Positions 11,844-21,800 of a DNA stretch of 64,000 bases are shown here, one piece after another. The first letter of the stretch is position 1, and each line of letters opens with the position of its first letter. The translations under genes and the position numbers were made by a program. The notes under the pieces are model-generated. The model searched no databases and had not been told where the DNA came from. It worked only from the letters and a program-made list of their open reading frames with translations. Origin of the DNA: Lysinibacillus fusiformis (GTDB lineage: Bacteria > Bacillota > Bacilli > Bacillales_A > Planococcaceae); assembly GCA_030027265.1 (NCBI GenBank), contig JASENG010000014.1, positions 1 to 64,000 of the forward strand. Direction: 5' to 3'.

Positions 11844-12191
11844 ATGAAGAAGCGCCAAAGAGTCAAGAAAAATGAGGATTTCCAGCAGGTATTTAAAAAA
11901 GGAAAGTCCTTTGCTAATCGTCAATTTGTCGTATATTGTTTACCCAAAGCGGATCAAGATGAGTTTCGAATTGGGCTATCTGTTAGTAAAAAGATAGGCA
12001 AGGCGGTAACAAGAGTTCAAATTAAACGGTATATTAGACAAGTGTTCCTAGAAATAAAAGATGAAGTAAGACAAGATATGGACTATGTTATTATCGCCCG
12101 GAACCAGGCGGCCACTTTAAATTTTCATGAAACGAAGAAAAGTATTGAACATGTACTGAAAATTGCGAAAGTCATTAAAAAGAAGCAGTGA
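11844..12191 (+). CDS. rnpA: Ribonuclease P protein component
   Basis: 115 residues, basic. Protein cofactor of RNase P, which matures tRNA 5' ends together with the rnpB RNA. The family opening [21 protein letters not shown] and the central helix are present. The RNA-binding RNR motif, normally GNAVxRNxIKRxIR, reads [14 protein letters not shown] here, so the second residue of RNR (Asn) is Val and the first Asn is Lys. Start chosen at the ATG preceded by AGGTGAAGGA. Confidence 0.96.
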   Translation: MKKRQRVKKNEDFQQVFKKGKSFANRQFVVYCLPKADQDEFRIGLSVSKKIGKAVTRVQIKRYIRQVFLEIKDEVRQDMDYVIIARNQAATLNFHETKKSIEHVLKIAKVIKKKQ

Positions 12192-12346
12192 TCTAAATTG
12201 CTTTCGGGAATGTTCAATCAATATAGCTTACCTAAACGATCTACAATAATAAGAGGATATTGTCGAAACAATTATGGTAGAGAGTAAGTGTATATACATG
12301 GTAAAATAGCTAAAAAAAGTGAATAGTTACTCTAGGAGGATGAAGG

Positions 12347-13120
12347 TTGAAGAGAAGACATTGGATGATTCTGTCTCTAGTATCAGTAGTTTTGCTGCTT
12401 TCTGGATGTTCAGAATTCAATCAGCCAATCTCATCTGAAAGCGAAGGTTTTTGGAATGAGTTTATCGTTTGGCCATTAGTATCAGTCATTAAATACTTTG
12501 CCGAAGTTTTAGGTTCGTATGCATTAGGAATAATTGCAGTAACGATTATTATTCGTTTAGTAATACTTCCATTAACAATTAAACAAGTAAAAAGCTCGAA
12601 AAAGATGCAAGAAATTCAACCTAAAATGAAAGAGCTGCAACAAAAATATGCTTCAAAAGATGCTGTAACACAAAAAAAATACCAACAAGAAATGACAGCG
12701 TTAATGTCGGATTCAGGTGTGAATCCAGTGGCAGGATGTCTGCCGATGTTGGTTCAAATGCCAATACTTATAGGGTTTTACCATGCAATCAGCCGAATGA
12801 ATGCAACACCTACAATTGATTTGGGGACATTTCTTGTATTCCCGCTAGCTGAGCCAAGTGTTATTCTAGCTGTTTTAGCAGGTTTAATTCAATTTGTTGT
12901 ATTAATGACAGGACCTGCAATGGACAACCCTCAAATGAAAATCATGATGTACATTATGCCTGTAATGATTATTGGGTTTGGTATTGCCTTACCAGCTGCA
13001 TTATCCCTATATTGGGTTGTCGGAAATATCATTTCTGTTATTCAAAACCTTGTTATTCATAAACCTTGGAATAGAAAAAAAACAGAACCTGCTACAAATA
13101 CTGGAGGAGCGAAAAAGTGA
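12347..13120 (+). CDS. yidC: Membrane protein insertase YidC/OxaA (SpoIIIJ type)
   Basis: 257 residues, TTG start 6 bases after AGGAGG. Inserts and folds membrane proteins with or without SecYEG. N-terminal lipoprotein signal with lipobox LLSGC (Cys about 21), then five membrane segments; the conserved hydrophilic-groove Arg lies in ALGIIAVTIIIRLVILPL. The gene order rnpA-yidC-jag is that of spoIIIJ in B. subtilis, where the protein is also needed for sporulation. The stop overlaps the jag start (GTGA). Confidence 0.96.
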   Translation: MKRRHWMILSLVSVVLLLSGCSEFNQPISSESEGFWNEFIVWPLVSVIKYFAEVLGSYALGIIAVTIIIRLVILPLTIKQVKSSKKMQEIQPKMKELQQKYASKDAVTQKKYQQEMTALMSDSGVNPVAGCLPMLVQMPILIGFYHAISRMNATPTIDLGTFLVFPLAEPSVILAVLAGLIQFVVLMTGPAMDNPQMKIMMYIMPVMIIGFGIALPAALSLYWVVGNIISVIQNLVIHKPWNRKKTEPATNTGGAKK

Positions 13121-13908
13121 AACAAATTACGCAATTAGGCGCAACAGTAGAAGAAGCGATCTCAATAGCGTTACAACAGCTAAATACTACTCGTAATCAA
13201 GTAGAAGTTGAAGTTTTACAACAAGCGAAAAAAGGATTTTTAGGTTTTGGGACACGCCAAGCAGAAGTACGTGTCACTTTAAAAGAGGTAGAAGTCGAAA
13301 ATACAGCTTCTGTTGAAGAAACTGAAAAATTCGATGATGTAGATGATGTAAATCAAGTTATTGCTGAAAAAATCGATATGGTACAAGCACAAGAACAAGA
13401 ACAAGAACAAGAACAAGCAGCCCATCAAGAACCTGCTACTTCCCTTGAAGAGCAAGAGGATCCAATCGAATCTGCAAAAAATTACTTAGTTAGTATTGCA
13501 AAAGACATGGGGATCAATGATTTATCGATTGGGACTCAAAAGCAAGGTAAGAACATTTTATTTAAGTTAGAAAGTGAAAAAGCTGCCCTTTTGATTGGAA
13601 AACGTGGTGCTACCTTGAATGCACTGCAGCAATTAGCCCAATTAATCGTGAATAAAAGTGCTAAATCATTTTTAATGGTGAAGTTGGATGTAGAAAACTA
13701 TCGTGAACGACGCAAGCAGGCTTTAGAACTATTGGCGGAGCGAATGGCGGATAAAGCGATTCATACGGGCAAAAAAGTATCGTTTGAACCAATGCCATCC
13801 TACGAACGAAAAGTCATTCATAATGCATTAGCGAATCGTGTCGATATTGAGACTTATTCAGAAGGTACCGAACCAAATCGTTACCTAGTTATTGAACCAT
13901 TAAGATAA
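13117..13908 (+). CDS. jag: RNA-binding protein Jag/KhpB
   Basis: 263 residues, GTG start overlapping the yidC stop by 4 bases. Three parts are visible: an N-terminal Jag domain (1-60, with KKGFLGFGTRQAEV), a Glu/Gln-rich linker with QE dipeptides repeated (about residues 88-100), and C-terminal KH (LIGKRGATLNALQQL) and R3H (RKVIHNALAN) domains. KhpB homologues bind many RNAs, sometimes with KhpA, and affect cell division and sporulation. Confidence 0.95.
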   Translation: MKQITQLGATVEEAISIALQQLNTTRNQVEVEVLQQAKKGFLGFGTRQAEVRVTLKEVEVENTASVEETEKFDDVDDVNQVIAEKIDMVQAQEQEQEQEQAAHQEPATSLEEQEDPIESAKNYLVSIAKDMGINDLSIGTQKQGKNILFKLESEKAALLIGKRGATLNALQQLAQLIVNKSAKSFLMVKLDVENYRERRKQALELLAERMADKAIHTGKKVSFEPMPSYERKVIHNALANRVDIETYSEGTEPNRYLVIEPLR

Positions 13909-13926
13909 CTGAAATTATATACAGAC

Positions 13927-13962
13927 GAATGAAAACGATCCTACTTCAGGGTCGTTTTTTTT
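13927..13962 (+). terminator. jag terminator
   Basis: AAAACGATCC-tacttca-GGGTCGTTTTTTT stem and T run 20 bases after the jag stop. Confidence 0.85.
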
Positions 13963-14060
13963 GTGGCTCGTTTGTTTGCTAGACCGCCTATTTAGAAAAA
14001 ATATTGATTGGAAATTTTATTAGAAAACCAACCGAAACCTATTTTGAGGGGAAATTTAAT

Positions 14061-14163
14061 TTATCCACATGTGGAAAATTTGCTTTACTTTCGTATTTGG
14101 TCAAAATATGTTACCCTAAATTGTTAGTAAATAAGTTTGTAATAGTTATTCACATGTGGATAA
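14061..14163. promoter_or_regulatory. DnaA-box pair cluster between jag and mnmE
   Basis: Two back-to-back pairs of DnaA boxes: TTATCCACA (14061-14069) fused to TGTGGAAAA (14070-14078), and TTATTCACA (14146-14154) fused to TGTGGATAA (14155-14163). Each pair forms an 18-bp palindrome; the pairs are 85 bases apart. As I recall, a DnaA-binding cluster is known at the same place (jag-thdF) in B. subtilis, where such clusters titrate DnaA. The short ORF that spans the site is not convincing. The rest of the 13963-14267 gap shows only the mnmE ribosome site. Confidence 0.8.
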
Positions 14164-14267
14164 CTTTATTTAGTTTTCACAAGATAAATGTAATTCATAT
14201 CGTGTGTTGTGAAGTTAATGAAATTACGGTAAATTCGTAATGGATTTAGTAGGAGGATTAAAACAAA

Positions 14268-15653
14268 ATGGATTTTGATACAATTGCTGCGATCTCTACG
14301 CCAATGGGGGAAGGTGCCATTGCAATCGTACGTTTAAGCGGAGACGATGCAGTTCATATAGCTAATAAAATATTCAAATCGCCAGGCGGTAAAAAACTGA
14401 TTGATGAAAAGACGCATACTATCCATTATGGCCATCTAATCGAACCAAAGACAGAGGAAGTAGTCGAAGAGGTCATGTTATCGTTAATGCGTGCGCCAAA
14501 AACCTTCACGCGTGAAGATGTTGTCGAAATCAACTGTCATGGTGGAATTGTTTCGGTAAATCGTGTATTACAGCTGGTGCTGCAAAACGGGGCAAGATTA
14601 GCAGACCCTGGTGAATTTACAAAACGTGCTTTCTTAAATGGCCGAATTGACTTATCGCAAGCTGAAGCTGTAATGGATTTAATTCGTGCCAAAACAGATC
14701 GTGCCATGAATGTCGCACTTGGTCAAATGGAAGGGAAACTTTCAAGATTGATTGGCCAACTACGTAATGCATTAATCGAGACATTAGCGCATGTTGAGGT
14801 TAATATAGATTATCCGGAATACGATGATGTGGAAGAAATGACGATCCCTGTATTATTGGAAAAATGTTCCTTTGTACGGGATGAAATTGCAAAGCTTCTG
14901 CAAACATCCTCTCAAGGGAAAATTTTGCGTGAAGGATTATCGACTGTTATTTTAGGTAGACCAAATGTTGGTAAATCTTCGCTTTTAAATAGCTTGGTTC
15001 ATGAGAATAAAGCAATTGTTACTGATGTTGCCGGTACAACTCGTGATATTATAGAAGAGTATGTCAATGTGCGCGGTGTGCCTTTGCGTTTAGTTGATAC
15101 TGCGGGAATTCGTGAAACAGAAGATATCGTTGAGCGCATAGGGGTAGAAAGATCTCGCCAAGTACTAAAAGAAGCCGATCTAATACTTCTTGTACTAAAC
15201 TCTGCAGAAAATCTATCTGAAGAAGATGAACGTCTATTTGAAACGATTCAAAATATGGATTTCATCGTTGTGGTCAATAAAACAGATTTACCGCAAAAAA
15301 TTGATTTAAATAAGGTAAATGAATTATCTAATGGACGTCCTGTTGTAACAACATCAATTTTACAAGAACAAGGCATCATTGAATTAGAAGAAGCGATTGC
15401 AAAGACATTTTTTGAAGGGCAAATCGAAGCAAATGATTTAACCTATGTGTCAAATGCTCGCCATATTGCTCTACTGCACCAAGCAAAAGCAACGATTGAA
15501 GATGCAATCGTTGCAGCAGAAGCAGGAGTGCCGGTAGATATGATTCAAATCGATGTAACAAAAACGTGGGAGCTTTTAGGTGAAATCGTCGGTGATACGG
15601 TTCAGGAAAGCCTAATTAATCAGCTCTTCTCGCAATTCTGTTTAGGAAAATAA
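14268..15653 (+). CDS. mnmE: tRNA modification GTPase MnmE (TrmE)
   Basis: 461 residues. With MnmG it makes the 5-carboxymethylaminomethyl group on wobble U34 of tRNAs. N-terminal tetrahydrofolate-binding domain begins [22 protein letters not shown]; the G domain has [18 protein letters not shown] and NKTD; the C-terminal motif is FCLGK with the conserved Cys. Paired with mnmG directly downstream. Confidence 0.98.
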   Translation: MDFDTIAAISTPMGEGAIAIVRLSGDDAVHIANKIFKSPGGKKLIDEKTHTIHYGHLIEPKTEEVVEEVMLSLMRAPKTFTREDVVEINCHGGIVSVNRVLQLVLQNGARLADPGEFTKRAFLNGRIDLSQAEAVMDLIRAKTDRAMNVALGQMEGKLSRLIGQLRNALIETLAHVEVNIDYPEYDDVEEMTIPVLLEKCSFVRDEIAKLLQTSSQGKILREGLSTVILGRPNVGKSSLLNSLVHENKAIVTDVAGTTRDIIEEYVNVRGVPLRLVDTAGIRETEDIVERIGVERSRQVLKEADLILLVLNSAENLSEEDERLFETIQNMDFIVVVNKTDLPQKIDLNKVNELSNGRPVVTTSILQEQGIIELEEAIAKTFFEGQIEANDLTYVSNARHIALLHQAKATIEDAIVAAEAGVPVDMIQIDVTKTWELLGEIVGDTVQESLINQLFSQFCLGK

Positions 15654-15734
15654 GTTTCGTTTTTCGTAAAGATGAACACAGGTACGATTAAGACGTTTTT
15701 CATAAATATAGGATAAATGAAAGGAAGAGACGGC

Positions 15735-17630
15735 ATGACAACAACATATGAAGCTGGCCAATATGATGTAATTGTTATTGGTGCAGGCCATGCGGGTGTA
15801 GAAGCAGCCTATGCCTCAGCTAAAATGGGTGCAAAAACACTCATGGTGACAATTAATTTAGATATGATTGCCTTTATGCCATGTAACCCTTCAGTAGGTG
15901 GACCTGCAAAAGGAATCGTGGTTCGTGAAATTGACGCATTAGGCGGTGTAATGGGAAGAGTAATCGATAAAACACATATCCAAATGCGTATGTTAAATAC
16001 CGGGAAAGGACCTGCCGTACGTGCTTTGCGTGCACAAGCAGATAAAGTCCTTTACCAACGTGAAATGAAACGTTTATTAGAGGAAGAAGATAATTTAACA
16101 ATTCATCAATCAATTGTTGATGAATTGATTATTGAGGATAATGAAGTTCGTGGCGTTATTACACAAACAGGTGCAGCGTATCGAGCGAATGCTGTCATAA
16201 TAACAACAGGAACGTACTTGCGCGGCGAAATTATTATTGGTGACCTGAAATATTCAAGCGGTCCGAATAATCAACAGCCTTCTGTTAAATTGGCTGATAA
16301 CATGCGTGAATTAGGCTTTGATATGGTTCGCTTTAAAACAGGTACACCTCCTCGTGTCGATAGTAAAACGATTGACTATAGCAAAACAGAAATTCAACCG
16401 GGTGATGATGTTCCGCGTGCTTTCAGTTTTGAAACAACCGAATTTATCATGGATCAAATTCCTTGCTGGTTAACGTATACAAGTTTGGAAACACATCAAA
16501 TTATTAATGATAATCTAGATAAAGCACCAATGTATACAGGGGCTATTACTGGGACCGGCCCTCGTTATTGCCCATCAATTGAAACGAAAATTGTGCGTTT
16601 TAACGATAAACCACGTCATCAATTATTCCTTGAACCAGAAGGCCGTGATACACAGGAGGTTTATGTGCAGGGACTTTCTACAAGTTTACCTGAACATATT
16701 CAACGTCAAATGCTGCAGTCCATCCCTGGTTTAGAAAATGCGGAAATGATGCGTCCAGGGTATGCAATTGAGTATGATTCAATCGTACCAACACAATTAT
16801 GGCCAACACTTGAAACAAAACGTATTAAAAATCTTTATACTGCTGGCCAAATTAATGGAACAAGCGGTTATGAAGAGGCTGCAGGTCAAGGATTAATGGC
16901 TGGTATTAATGCCGCAGCAAAAGTATTAGGAAAAGAAGAAGTTATCTTAAAGCGCTCAGAAGCTTATATTGGTGTACTAATTGATGATTTAGTAACGAAG
17001 GGGACAAATGAGCCTTACCGTTTATTAACTTCCCGTGCTGAATATCGTTTATTGCTTCGCCATGATAATGCTGATTTGCGTTTAACAGAAATCGGCCATC
17101 AATTAGGACTAATTTCAGACGAGCGCTATGCAAGATTTAAAGAAAAAGAATCACAAATTGAAGAAGAAATTGCCCGCCTTCGTGAAGTAATCATTAAACC
17201 AAACGAACAGGCACAAGAAGTGATTCGATCAGCAGGTGGAACGGAACTAAAAGATGGTATTCGTGGAGCTGATTTAGTGAAACGAACTGAAATGAACTAT
17301 GATTTAGTTGCTTCGTTAACACCGCCAGATATGGAATTAAGTGAAGAAGTAAAAGAACAAATTGAAGTTCAGTTGAAATATGAAGGCTATATCCAAAAAG
17401 CATTAAATCAAGTAGAAAAACTTCATAAAATGGAAAGTAAGAAAATCCCTGAAGATATCGATTATGATGATATTTCTAGCTTAGCAACAGAAGCACGCGA
17501 AAAATTAAAAGAAGTACGTCCGTTATCAATCGCGCAAGCATCACGTATTTCAGGCGTGAACCCTGCAGATATTTCGATTTTAGCCGTCTATATTGAACAA
17601 GGAAAAATTGCACGAGTAGGTAATGAGTAA
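15735..17630 (+). CDS. mnmG: tRNA modification enzyme MnmG (GidA)
   Basis: 631 residues, FAD-binding partner of MnmE. The Rossmann motif [19 protein letters not shown] is at the N-terminus; [12 protein letters not shown] and [15 protein letters not shown] are diagnostic. I chose the ATG at 15735, which has AAGGAAGAG 5 bases ahead, over an in-frame ATG at 15717 whose ribosome site would be too close. Confidence 0.97.
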   Translation: MTTTYEAGQYDVIVIGAGHAGVEAAYASAKMGAKTLMVTINLDMIAFMPCNPSVGGPAKGIVVREIDALGGVMGRVIDKTHIQMRMLNTGKGPAVRALRAQADKVLYQREMKRLLEEEDNLTIHQSIVDELIIEDNEVRGVITQTGAAYRANAVIITTGTYLRGEIIIGDLKYSSGPNNQQPSVKLADNMRELGFDMVRFKTGTPPRVDSKTIDYSKTEIQPGDDVPRAFSFETTEFIMDQIPCWLTYTSLETHQIINDNLDKAPMYTGAITGTGPRYCPSIETKIVRFNDKPRHQLFLEPEGRDTQEVYVQGLSTSLPEHIQRQMLQSIPGLENAEMMRPGYAIEYDSIVPTQLWPTLETKRIKNLYTAGQINGTSGYEEAAGQGLMAGINAAAKVLGKEEVILKRSEAYIGVLIDDLVTKGTNEPYRLLTSRAEYRLLLRHDNADLRLTEIGHQLGLISDERYARFKEKESQIEEEIARLREVIIKPNEQAQEVIRSAGGTELKDGIRGADLVKRTEMNYDLVASLTPPDMELSEEVKEQIEVQLKYEGYIQKALNQVEKLHKMESKKIPEDIDYDDISSLATEAREKLKEVRPLSIAQASRISGVNPADISILAVYIEQGKIARVGNE

Positions 17631-17685
17631 CTAATTTTATTGACGTTAGTCTGTGAATTTCCAAAATGCCAAAATGGTATTTGAT

Positions 17686-17734
17686 TAACGAGCGTTCGAG
17701 CTTAAAACTTATCTCGGACGCTCGTTCATTTTAT
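17686..17734 (+). terminator. mnmG terminator
   Basis: Long stem AACGAGCGTTCGAG / CTCGGACGCTCGTT (one mismatch) with an 11-base loop, followed by CATTTTAT; lies between mnmG and rsmG. Confidence 0.75.
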
Positions 17735-17754
17735 AAAAACTAAAGGAGATCCCA

Positions 17755-18471
17755 ATGAACGAACAACAATTTATAGAAGCATTAAAAGAAATGGGAATTA
17801 CATTAAGCGACACACAAATAGAACAGTTTAGAAAGTATTTTGAGCTATTAGTTGAGTGGAATGAAAAAATGAATTTAACAGCAATAACCGATTTAGAAGG
17901 TGTCTACTTAAAGCATTTCTATGATTCCATTAGTGCAAGTTTTTACTTTGACTTTACTAAAGTAGAGTCTGTTTGTGATGTAGGGGCAGGAGCAGGATTC
18001 CCAAGCTTGCCTATTAAAATTTGTTTCCCACACTTACATGTGACTATTGTTGATTCTTTAAATAAACGGATTACATTTTTAAATCATTTAAGTGAACAGC
18101 TTCAATTAGACAACGTTACATTTGTCCATGCACGTGCAGAAGAGTTTGGACAAAACGAAAAGTACCGCGAACAGTTTGATGCAGTAACAGCCCGCGCGGT
18201 AGCAAGACTATCAGTTCTTTCCGAGCTTTGTATTCCACTTGCAAAACAAGGTGGGTATTTTATTGCTTTGAAAGCAGCAGCTGGTCCTGAAGAGCTGAAA
18301 GATGCAAAAAAAGCTATTACCACGCTGGGAGCATCATTGAAGGAAGAATTTTCATACTTATTACCTGTAGAAGAAAGTGACCGCACTCTCTATATTTTTG
18401 ATAAAATAAAAAAGACGCCAAAAAAATATCCACGTAAACCTGGTGTACCAAATAAAACACCAATCGCATAA
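17755..18471 (+). CDS. rsmG: 16S rRNA m7G527 methyltransferase RsmG (GidB)
   Basis: 238 residues. Methylates G527 (E. coli numbering) of 16S rRNA; loss gives low-level streptomycin resistance. The SAM-binding signature is [16 protein letters not shown] (about 74-89) and NLTAITD near the N-terminus is typical. Ribosome site AAAGGAG 8 bases upstream. Confidence 0.97.
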   Translation: MNEQQFIEALKEMGITLSDTQIEQFRKYFELLVEWNEKMNLTAITDLEGVYLKHFYDSISASFYFDFTKVESVCDVGAGAGFPSLPIKICFPHLHVTIVDSLNKRITFLNHLSEQLQLDNVTFVHARAEEFGQNEKYREQFDAVTARAVARLSVLSELCIPLAKQGGYFIALKAAAGPEELKDAKKAITTLGASLKEEFSYLLPVEESDRTLYIFDKIKKTPKKYPRKPGVPNKTPIA

Positions 18472-18884
18472 AAAATGTTTTTGGTGTATTAAAATAGAAC
18501 TGGTGATATTAAAGAATCCTTTAATGTCACGATGTTTTAAATCTAGTTAATTCGCAATAAGAAAAGAGAAAGTACTTTCAACAGATTTCTTTAATCTACT
18601 AATCTCTAACTGTTTCACATGAAACATTCTTCTAATCCATGTTTTATTTCATATAAAACTAGATTTTTCCGCTTTATTTAGCGGTTTATCGTGTTGCTTC
18701 TAAGAAAAATTTAAATTGTCACAAATTTTTAGATATAAATTGGCCTCTTGAAGCATAAATAATTTATATTATGTTATTTTACTAGATTTTACTCCTATCG
18801 AACTCTGTACAATTTATAGATTATAATAAATAATATTATATAAGTATCCGAGCAAGATAGTTTCTAAAAGGTGGTGCCCATTGA
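18472..18884. other. rsmG-noc spacer with a parS-like site
   Basis: AT-rich 413-base gap. An imperfect hairpin (TGATATTAAAG / CTTTAATGTCA, 18502-18531) may end rsmG transcripts. A near-parS palindrome lies at 18611-18626. No gene is visible; the noc promoter is probably near the TATAAT-like sequence around 18820, without a clear -35. Confidence 0.4.
18611..18626. promoter_or_regulatory. parS-like site (one mismatch)
   Basis: TGTTTCACATGAAACA, one central base different from the parS consensus (CACATG for CACGTG). It lies close to noc and parB. The central CG contacts ParB, so binding may be weak. Confidence 0.5.
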
Positions 18885-19772
18885 ATGAAAAGTCCTTTTT
18901 CACGATTTTTCGGAGGCGGAGACAAAACAGTTTCTGAAGTTAAAAGTGAAGTAGAACAAGTAGCACAAGTTGAAAAGAAAACAGCTGCAGAAGAAGTAGT
19001 GAAAATTCCAATCGATAAAATTATTCCAAATCGGTTCCAACCTCGTACAGTTTTTGATGAAGAAAAAATTGAAGAATTATCAAGAACCATTCATACGCAT
19101 GGTGTTATTCAACCAATTGTCATTCGAAATTTTGATGGTGAGCGTTATGAAATAATTGCAGGGGAACGTCGCTATCGAGCAATGAAAAAACTCAATTGGA
19201 CTGAGGTTCCTGCGATTGTTCGTGATTTATCGGATAAAGAGACTGCTTCTATTGCATTGATTGAGAATCTTCAACGAGAAGAACTGACGGCAATTGAAGA
19301 AGCATTGGCGTATCAACAATTATTAGAACTTCATTCACTAACACAGGAAGCACTTGCTCAACGTTTAGGAAAAGGTCAATCGACTGTCGCAAATAAATTA
19401 CGATTATTAAAATTGCCTCAATTTGTACAAGAAGCAATTTTAAAAAGAGAAATTACAGAACGCCATGCCCGCGCACTGATTTCTCTAAAGGATGAAGAAG
19501 TACAAGCTCAAATCGTGGCTTTGATTAAAGAGTATGATTGGAACGTTCGTCAGCTTGAAGAATATATCCAGCAAATGAATCAGCCAAAAGAAGAGGCAGT
19601 AAAAAAGGAAAAACCAAAGCGAAAAGCAATTAGTAAAGATATTCGTATAGCATTAAATACGATTAAACAGTCTCTATCGATGGTGACGAAAAGTGGTATT
19701 AATGTGAATACTGAAGAAGAAGATACGGATGATTACTATCAAATTACTGTACGTATTCCAAAGAAAAAGTAG
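18885..19772 (+). CDS. noc: Nucleoid occlusion protein Noc
   Basis: 295 residues, a ParB paralogue that binds NBS sites and the membrane and stops FtsZ rings forming over the chromosome. The N-terminal [13 protein letters not shown] is the amphipathic membrane-targeting helix typical of Noc, which distinguishes it from ParB. CTP-binding motif [10 protein letters not shown] and the ParB-type HTH ([22 protein letters not shown]) follow. Ribosome site AAAGGTGGT 9 bases before the ATG. Confidence 0.93.
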   Translation: MKSPFSRFFGGGDKTVSEVKSEVEQVAQVEKKTAAEEVVKIPIDKIIPNRFQPRTVFDEEKIEELSRTIHTHGVIQPIVIRNFDGERYEIIAGERRYRAMKKLNWTEVPAIVRDLSDKETASIALIENLQREELTAIEEALAYQQLLELHSLTQEALAQRLGKGQSTVANKLRLLKLPQFVQEAILKREITERHARALISLKDEEVQAQIVALIKEYDWNVRQLEEYIQQMNQPKEEAVKKEKPKRKAISKDIRIALNTIKQSLSMVTKSGINVNTEEEDTDDYYQITVRIPKKK

Positions 19773-20004
19773 AAATGCTGCCAAGTAACGGTAGGTAATT
19801 CATTTTGGAGAGATACCTTTTTAAGGGGAACCGCTATTGTACTTGCCTCTAGCTATGGGTATGTATAGAGCCTCGTCTATAAAGGGAGGATATCTCCAGG
19901 TATATGACAGCTCCTTTTTACAGCTAACAAAGTGCAAACTTTTTAATAGCTGCATAAGTGCAACGAAAGGCTTATCGTCTAGGGGTGGCGATAAGCCTAA
20001 TTTT
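19773..20004 (+). other. Possible structured RNA between noc and soj
   Basis: No supported ORF. The stretch contains several short hairpins (TATAGA-gcctcg-TCTATA at 19864-19881; GGAG-gatat-CTCC near 19888; CAGCT...AGCTG at about 19920-19953) and ends in a strong terminator-type stem AGGCTTATCG / CGATAAGCCT (19967-20000) followed by AATTTT. It could simply be the noc 3' region. A separate small RNA or a leader for soj is possible, but no clear promoter was found. Confidence 0.3.
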
Positions 20005-20006
20005 CT
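19967..20006 (+). terminator. Terminator before soj
   Basis: Perfect 10-base-pair stem AGGCTTATCG / CGATAAGCCT with an 11-base loop, then AATTTT. It isolates soj-parB from noc. Confidence 0.75.
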
Positions 20007-20128
20007 ACTTTCAAATTTATAAATTAGTTGTTTTTTATTTAAACCATCTAGTTTCTAAATTTGATAAAATGAACTAAGTGACTAATTTCGATTACATAAA
20101 TTGATTGATGAAAGCAGGTGCAAAAGGC

Positions 20129-20890
20129 TTGGGAAGAATTATTGCCGTTACAAACCAGAAAGGTGGTGTAGGTAAAACTACAACATCTGTCAATTTGAGC
20201 GCTTGTCTTGCTTATTTAGGGAAAAAAGTTCTTTTAATAGACACTGATCCACAAGGTAACGCTACAAGTGGTGTTGGTATAAATAAAGGTGAAATTCAAA
20301 GTTGTATCTATGATGTTTTAATAGATGATGAAGAGGTAACAAATGTTATTCAGTCATCAAAAGTTGAAAATTTGGATGTTGTACCAGCAACAATTTCTCT
20401 TGCTGGGGCAGAAATTGAACTTGTTTCTACCATTTCACGTGAAGTTCGATTAAAGCATGCACTACAGAATGTAAAAGAGCAATATGATTATATTATTATC
20501 GATTGCCCGCCATCTCTAGGATTGTTAACGATCAATGCATTAACTGCATCGGATGCCGTAATTATTCCAGTTCAGTGTGAATACTATGCACTTGAAGGTT
20601 TAAGTCAATTACTATCGACTGTTCGTCTTGTTCAAAAACATTTAAATCAAGAATTGTACATAGATGGTGTTTTACTAACGATGCTTGATGCACGTACAAA
20701 TCTAGGATTACAAGTAATCGAGGAAGTAAAAAAATACTTCCAGGATAAAGTATATAAAACCATTATCCCTCGTAATGTGCGCTTAAGCGAGGCACCAAGC
20801 CATGGTGAACCAATCATTATCTATGATTCAAAATCAAGAGGTGCGGAAGTGTATTTAGAGTTAGCAAGGGAAGTGATTAAAAATGGCTAG
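20129..20890 (+). CDS. soj: Chromosome segregation ATPase Soj (ParA)
   Basis: 253 residues from the TTG at 20129, the same length as B. subtilis Soj; the in-frame ATG at 20105 would add eight residues not present in the family, and AAAGCAGGTG precedes the TTG by 8 bases. Deviant Walker A KGGVGKTTTSVN near the N-terminus; Walker B IIIDCPPSLG. Soj works with ParB-parS in origin segregation and regulates DnaA. Its last codons overlap the parB start by 8 bases. Confidence 0.95.
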   Translation: MGRIIAVTNQKGGVGKTTTSVNLSACLAYLGKKVLLIDTDPQGNATSGVGINKGEIQSCIYDVLIDDEEVTNVIQSSKVENLDVVPATISLAGAEIELVSTISREVRLKHALQNVKEQYDYIIIDCPPSLGLLTINALTASDAVIIPVQCEYYALEGLSQLLSTVRLVQKHLNQELYIDGVLLTMLDARTNLGLQVIEEVKKYFQDKVYKTIIPRNVRLSEAPSHGEPIIIYDSKSRGAEVYLELAREVIKNG

Positions 20891-21740
20891 AGGGCTAGGA
20901 AAAGGGATAGGTGCTTTATTTCCAACAGAAGCATTGGATAATCTACAGCCAAATGAGGATCAAATAGAAAAAATTGAGTTGCAAAAACTTGTCATTAATC
21001 CTTTTCAACCACGAAAAACATTCGATGATGAAGCGATTGAAGAATTAGCCCAATCAATTAAGGAACATGGCATTATTCAACCAATCGTTGTTAGAAAAAA
21101 AGGTAAGAAATTTGAAATTGTCGTGGGAGAAAGACGTTTCCGTGCTGCAAAACTTGCTAATCTAAACGAAATACCTGCAATCGTAAGAGATTTAACTGAA
21201 GATCAGATGATGGAGCTAGCTATTTTAGAAAATCTTCAACGTGAGGATTTAACACCTATTGAGGAAGCAGAAGCTTATCAAAGCTTAATTGAAAAATTAA
21301 ACTTTACCCAAGAAGAACTTGCTAACCGTTTGGGGAAAAGCCGTCCATACATTACAAATCATCTTCGCTTATTACAATTACCAGAACAAGTGCGTGAATT
21401 AGTCAATAACGGTGAATTATCAATGGGGCATGGCCGTACATTATTGGGATTGAAAAATAAGAGGCGAATCCCTGAAGTCGCTGATAAAGTGATTAAGCAC
21501 GGGTTAAATGTCCGTCAGCTAGAAGCATTGATTAAACAACTGAATGATGAAGTTTCACGTGAAACAGAAAAAGCTGCGAAAAAGGATATTTTCGTTGAAG
21601 CGACTGAAACACAATTGCGTGAATACTTTGGAACAAATGTGCAGATAAAAAAGTCCAAAAATAAAGGTAAAATCGAAATAGAATTTTATTCCGAGGATGA
21701 TTTAGAGCGCATTTTGGAAATATTACAACTAGAAGAATAG
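20883..21740 (+). CDS. parB: Chromosome-partitioning protein ParB (Spo0J)
   Basis: 285 residues. Binds parS and spreads as a CTP-dependent clamp, then loads SMC. CTPase motif VVGERRFRAAKLANL (about 79-93), HTH in LTQEELANRLGKSRPYITNHLRLL-type sequence in the middle, and a C-terminal dimerisation region. Overlaps soj by 8 bases. The gene contains its own near-perfect parS site at 21551-21566, as spo0J does in B. subtilis. Confidence 0.97.
   Translation: MARGLGKGIGALFPTEALDNLQPNEDQIEKIELQKLVINPFQPRKTFDDEAIEELAQSIKEHGIIQPIVVRKKGKKFEIVVGERRFRAAKLANLNEIPAIVRDLTEDQMMELAILENLQREDLTPIEEAEAYQSLIEKLNFTQEELANRLGKSRPYITNHLRLLQLPEQVRELVNNGELSMGHGRTLLGLKNKRRIPEVADKVIKHGLNVRQLEALIKQLNDEVSRETEKAAKKDIFVEATETQLREYFGTNVQIKKSKNKGKIEIEFYSEDDLERILEILQLEE
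21551..21566. promoter_or_regulatory. parS site inside parB
   Basis: AGTTTCACGTGAAACA, one terminal mismatch to the 16-bp consensus. It is in the 3' part of parB, the position conserved in Bacillus. Confidence 0.9.
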
Positions 21741-21749
21741 AAAAGTTGT

Positions 21750-21777
21750 GAGCGCCAAACAATAGGCGCTCTTTTTT
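21750..21777 (+). terminator. parB terminator
   Basis: GAGCGCC-aaacaata-GGCGCTC stem followed by TTTTTT, 9 bases after the parB stop. Confidence 0.9.
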
Positions 21778-21800
21778 CTAAGACAAAAGAGGTAAGAAAA

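Noticed and set aside
13380-13420. Tandem repeat in jag
   Set aside because: A short run of CAAGAA units coding for QE in the flexible linker; common low-complexity linker, not a mobile repeat or CRISPR.
14004-14240. 78-codon plus-strand frame between jag and mnmE
   Set aside because: It overlaps four DnaA boxes, lacks a proper ribosome site and its product is biased in Ile, Phe and Cys without a recognisable pattern.
19837-20022. 61-codon frame between noc and soj
   Set aside because: Runs through the terminator hairpin and has no convincing start.
20427-20442. parS-like sequence in soj (ATTTCACGTGAAGTTC region)
   Set aside because: Only the central CACGTGAA matches; several outer mismatches.
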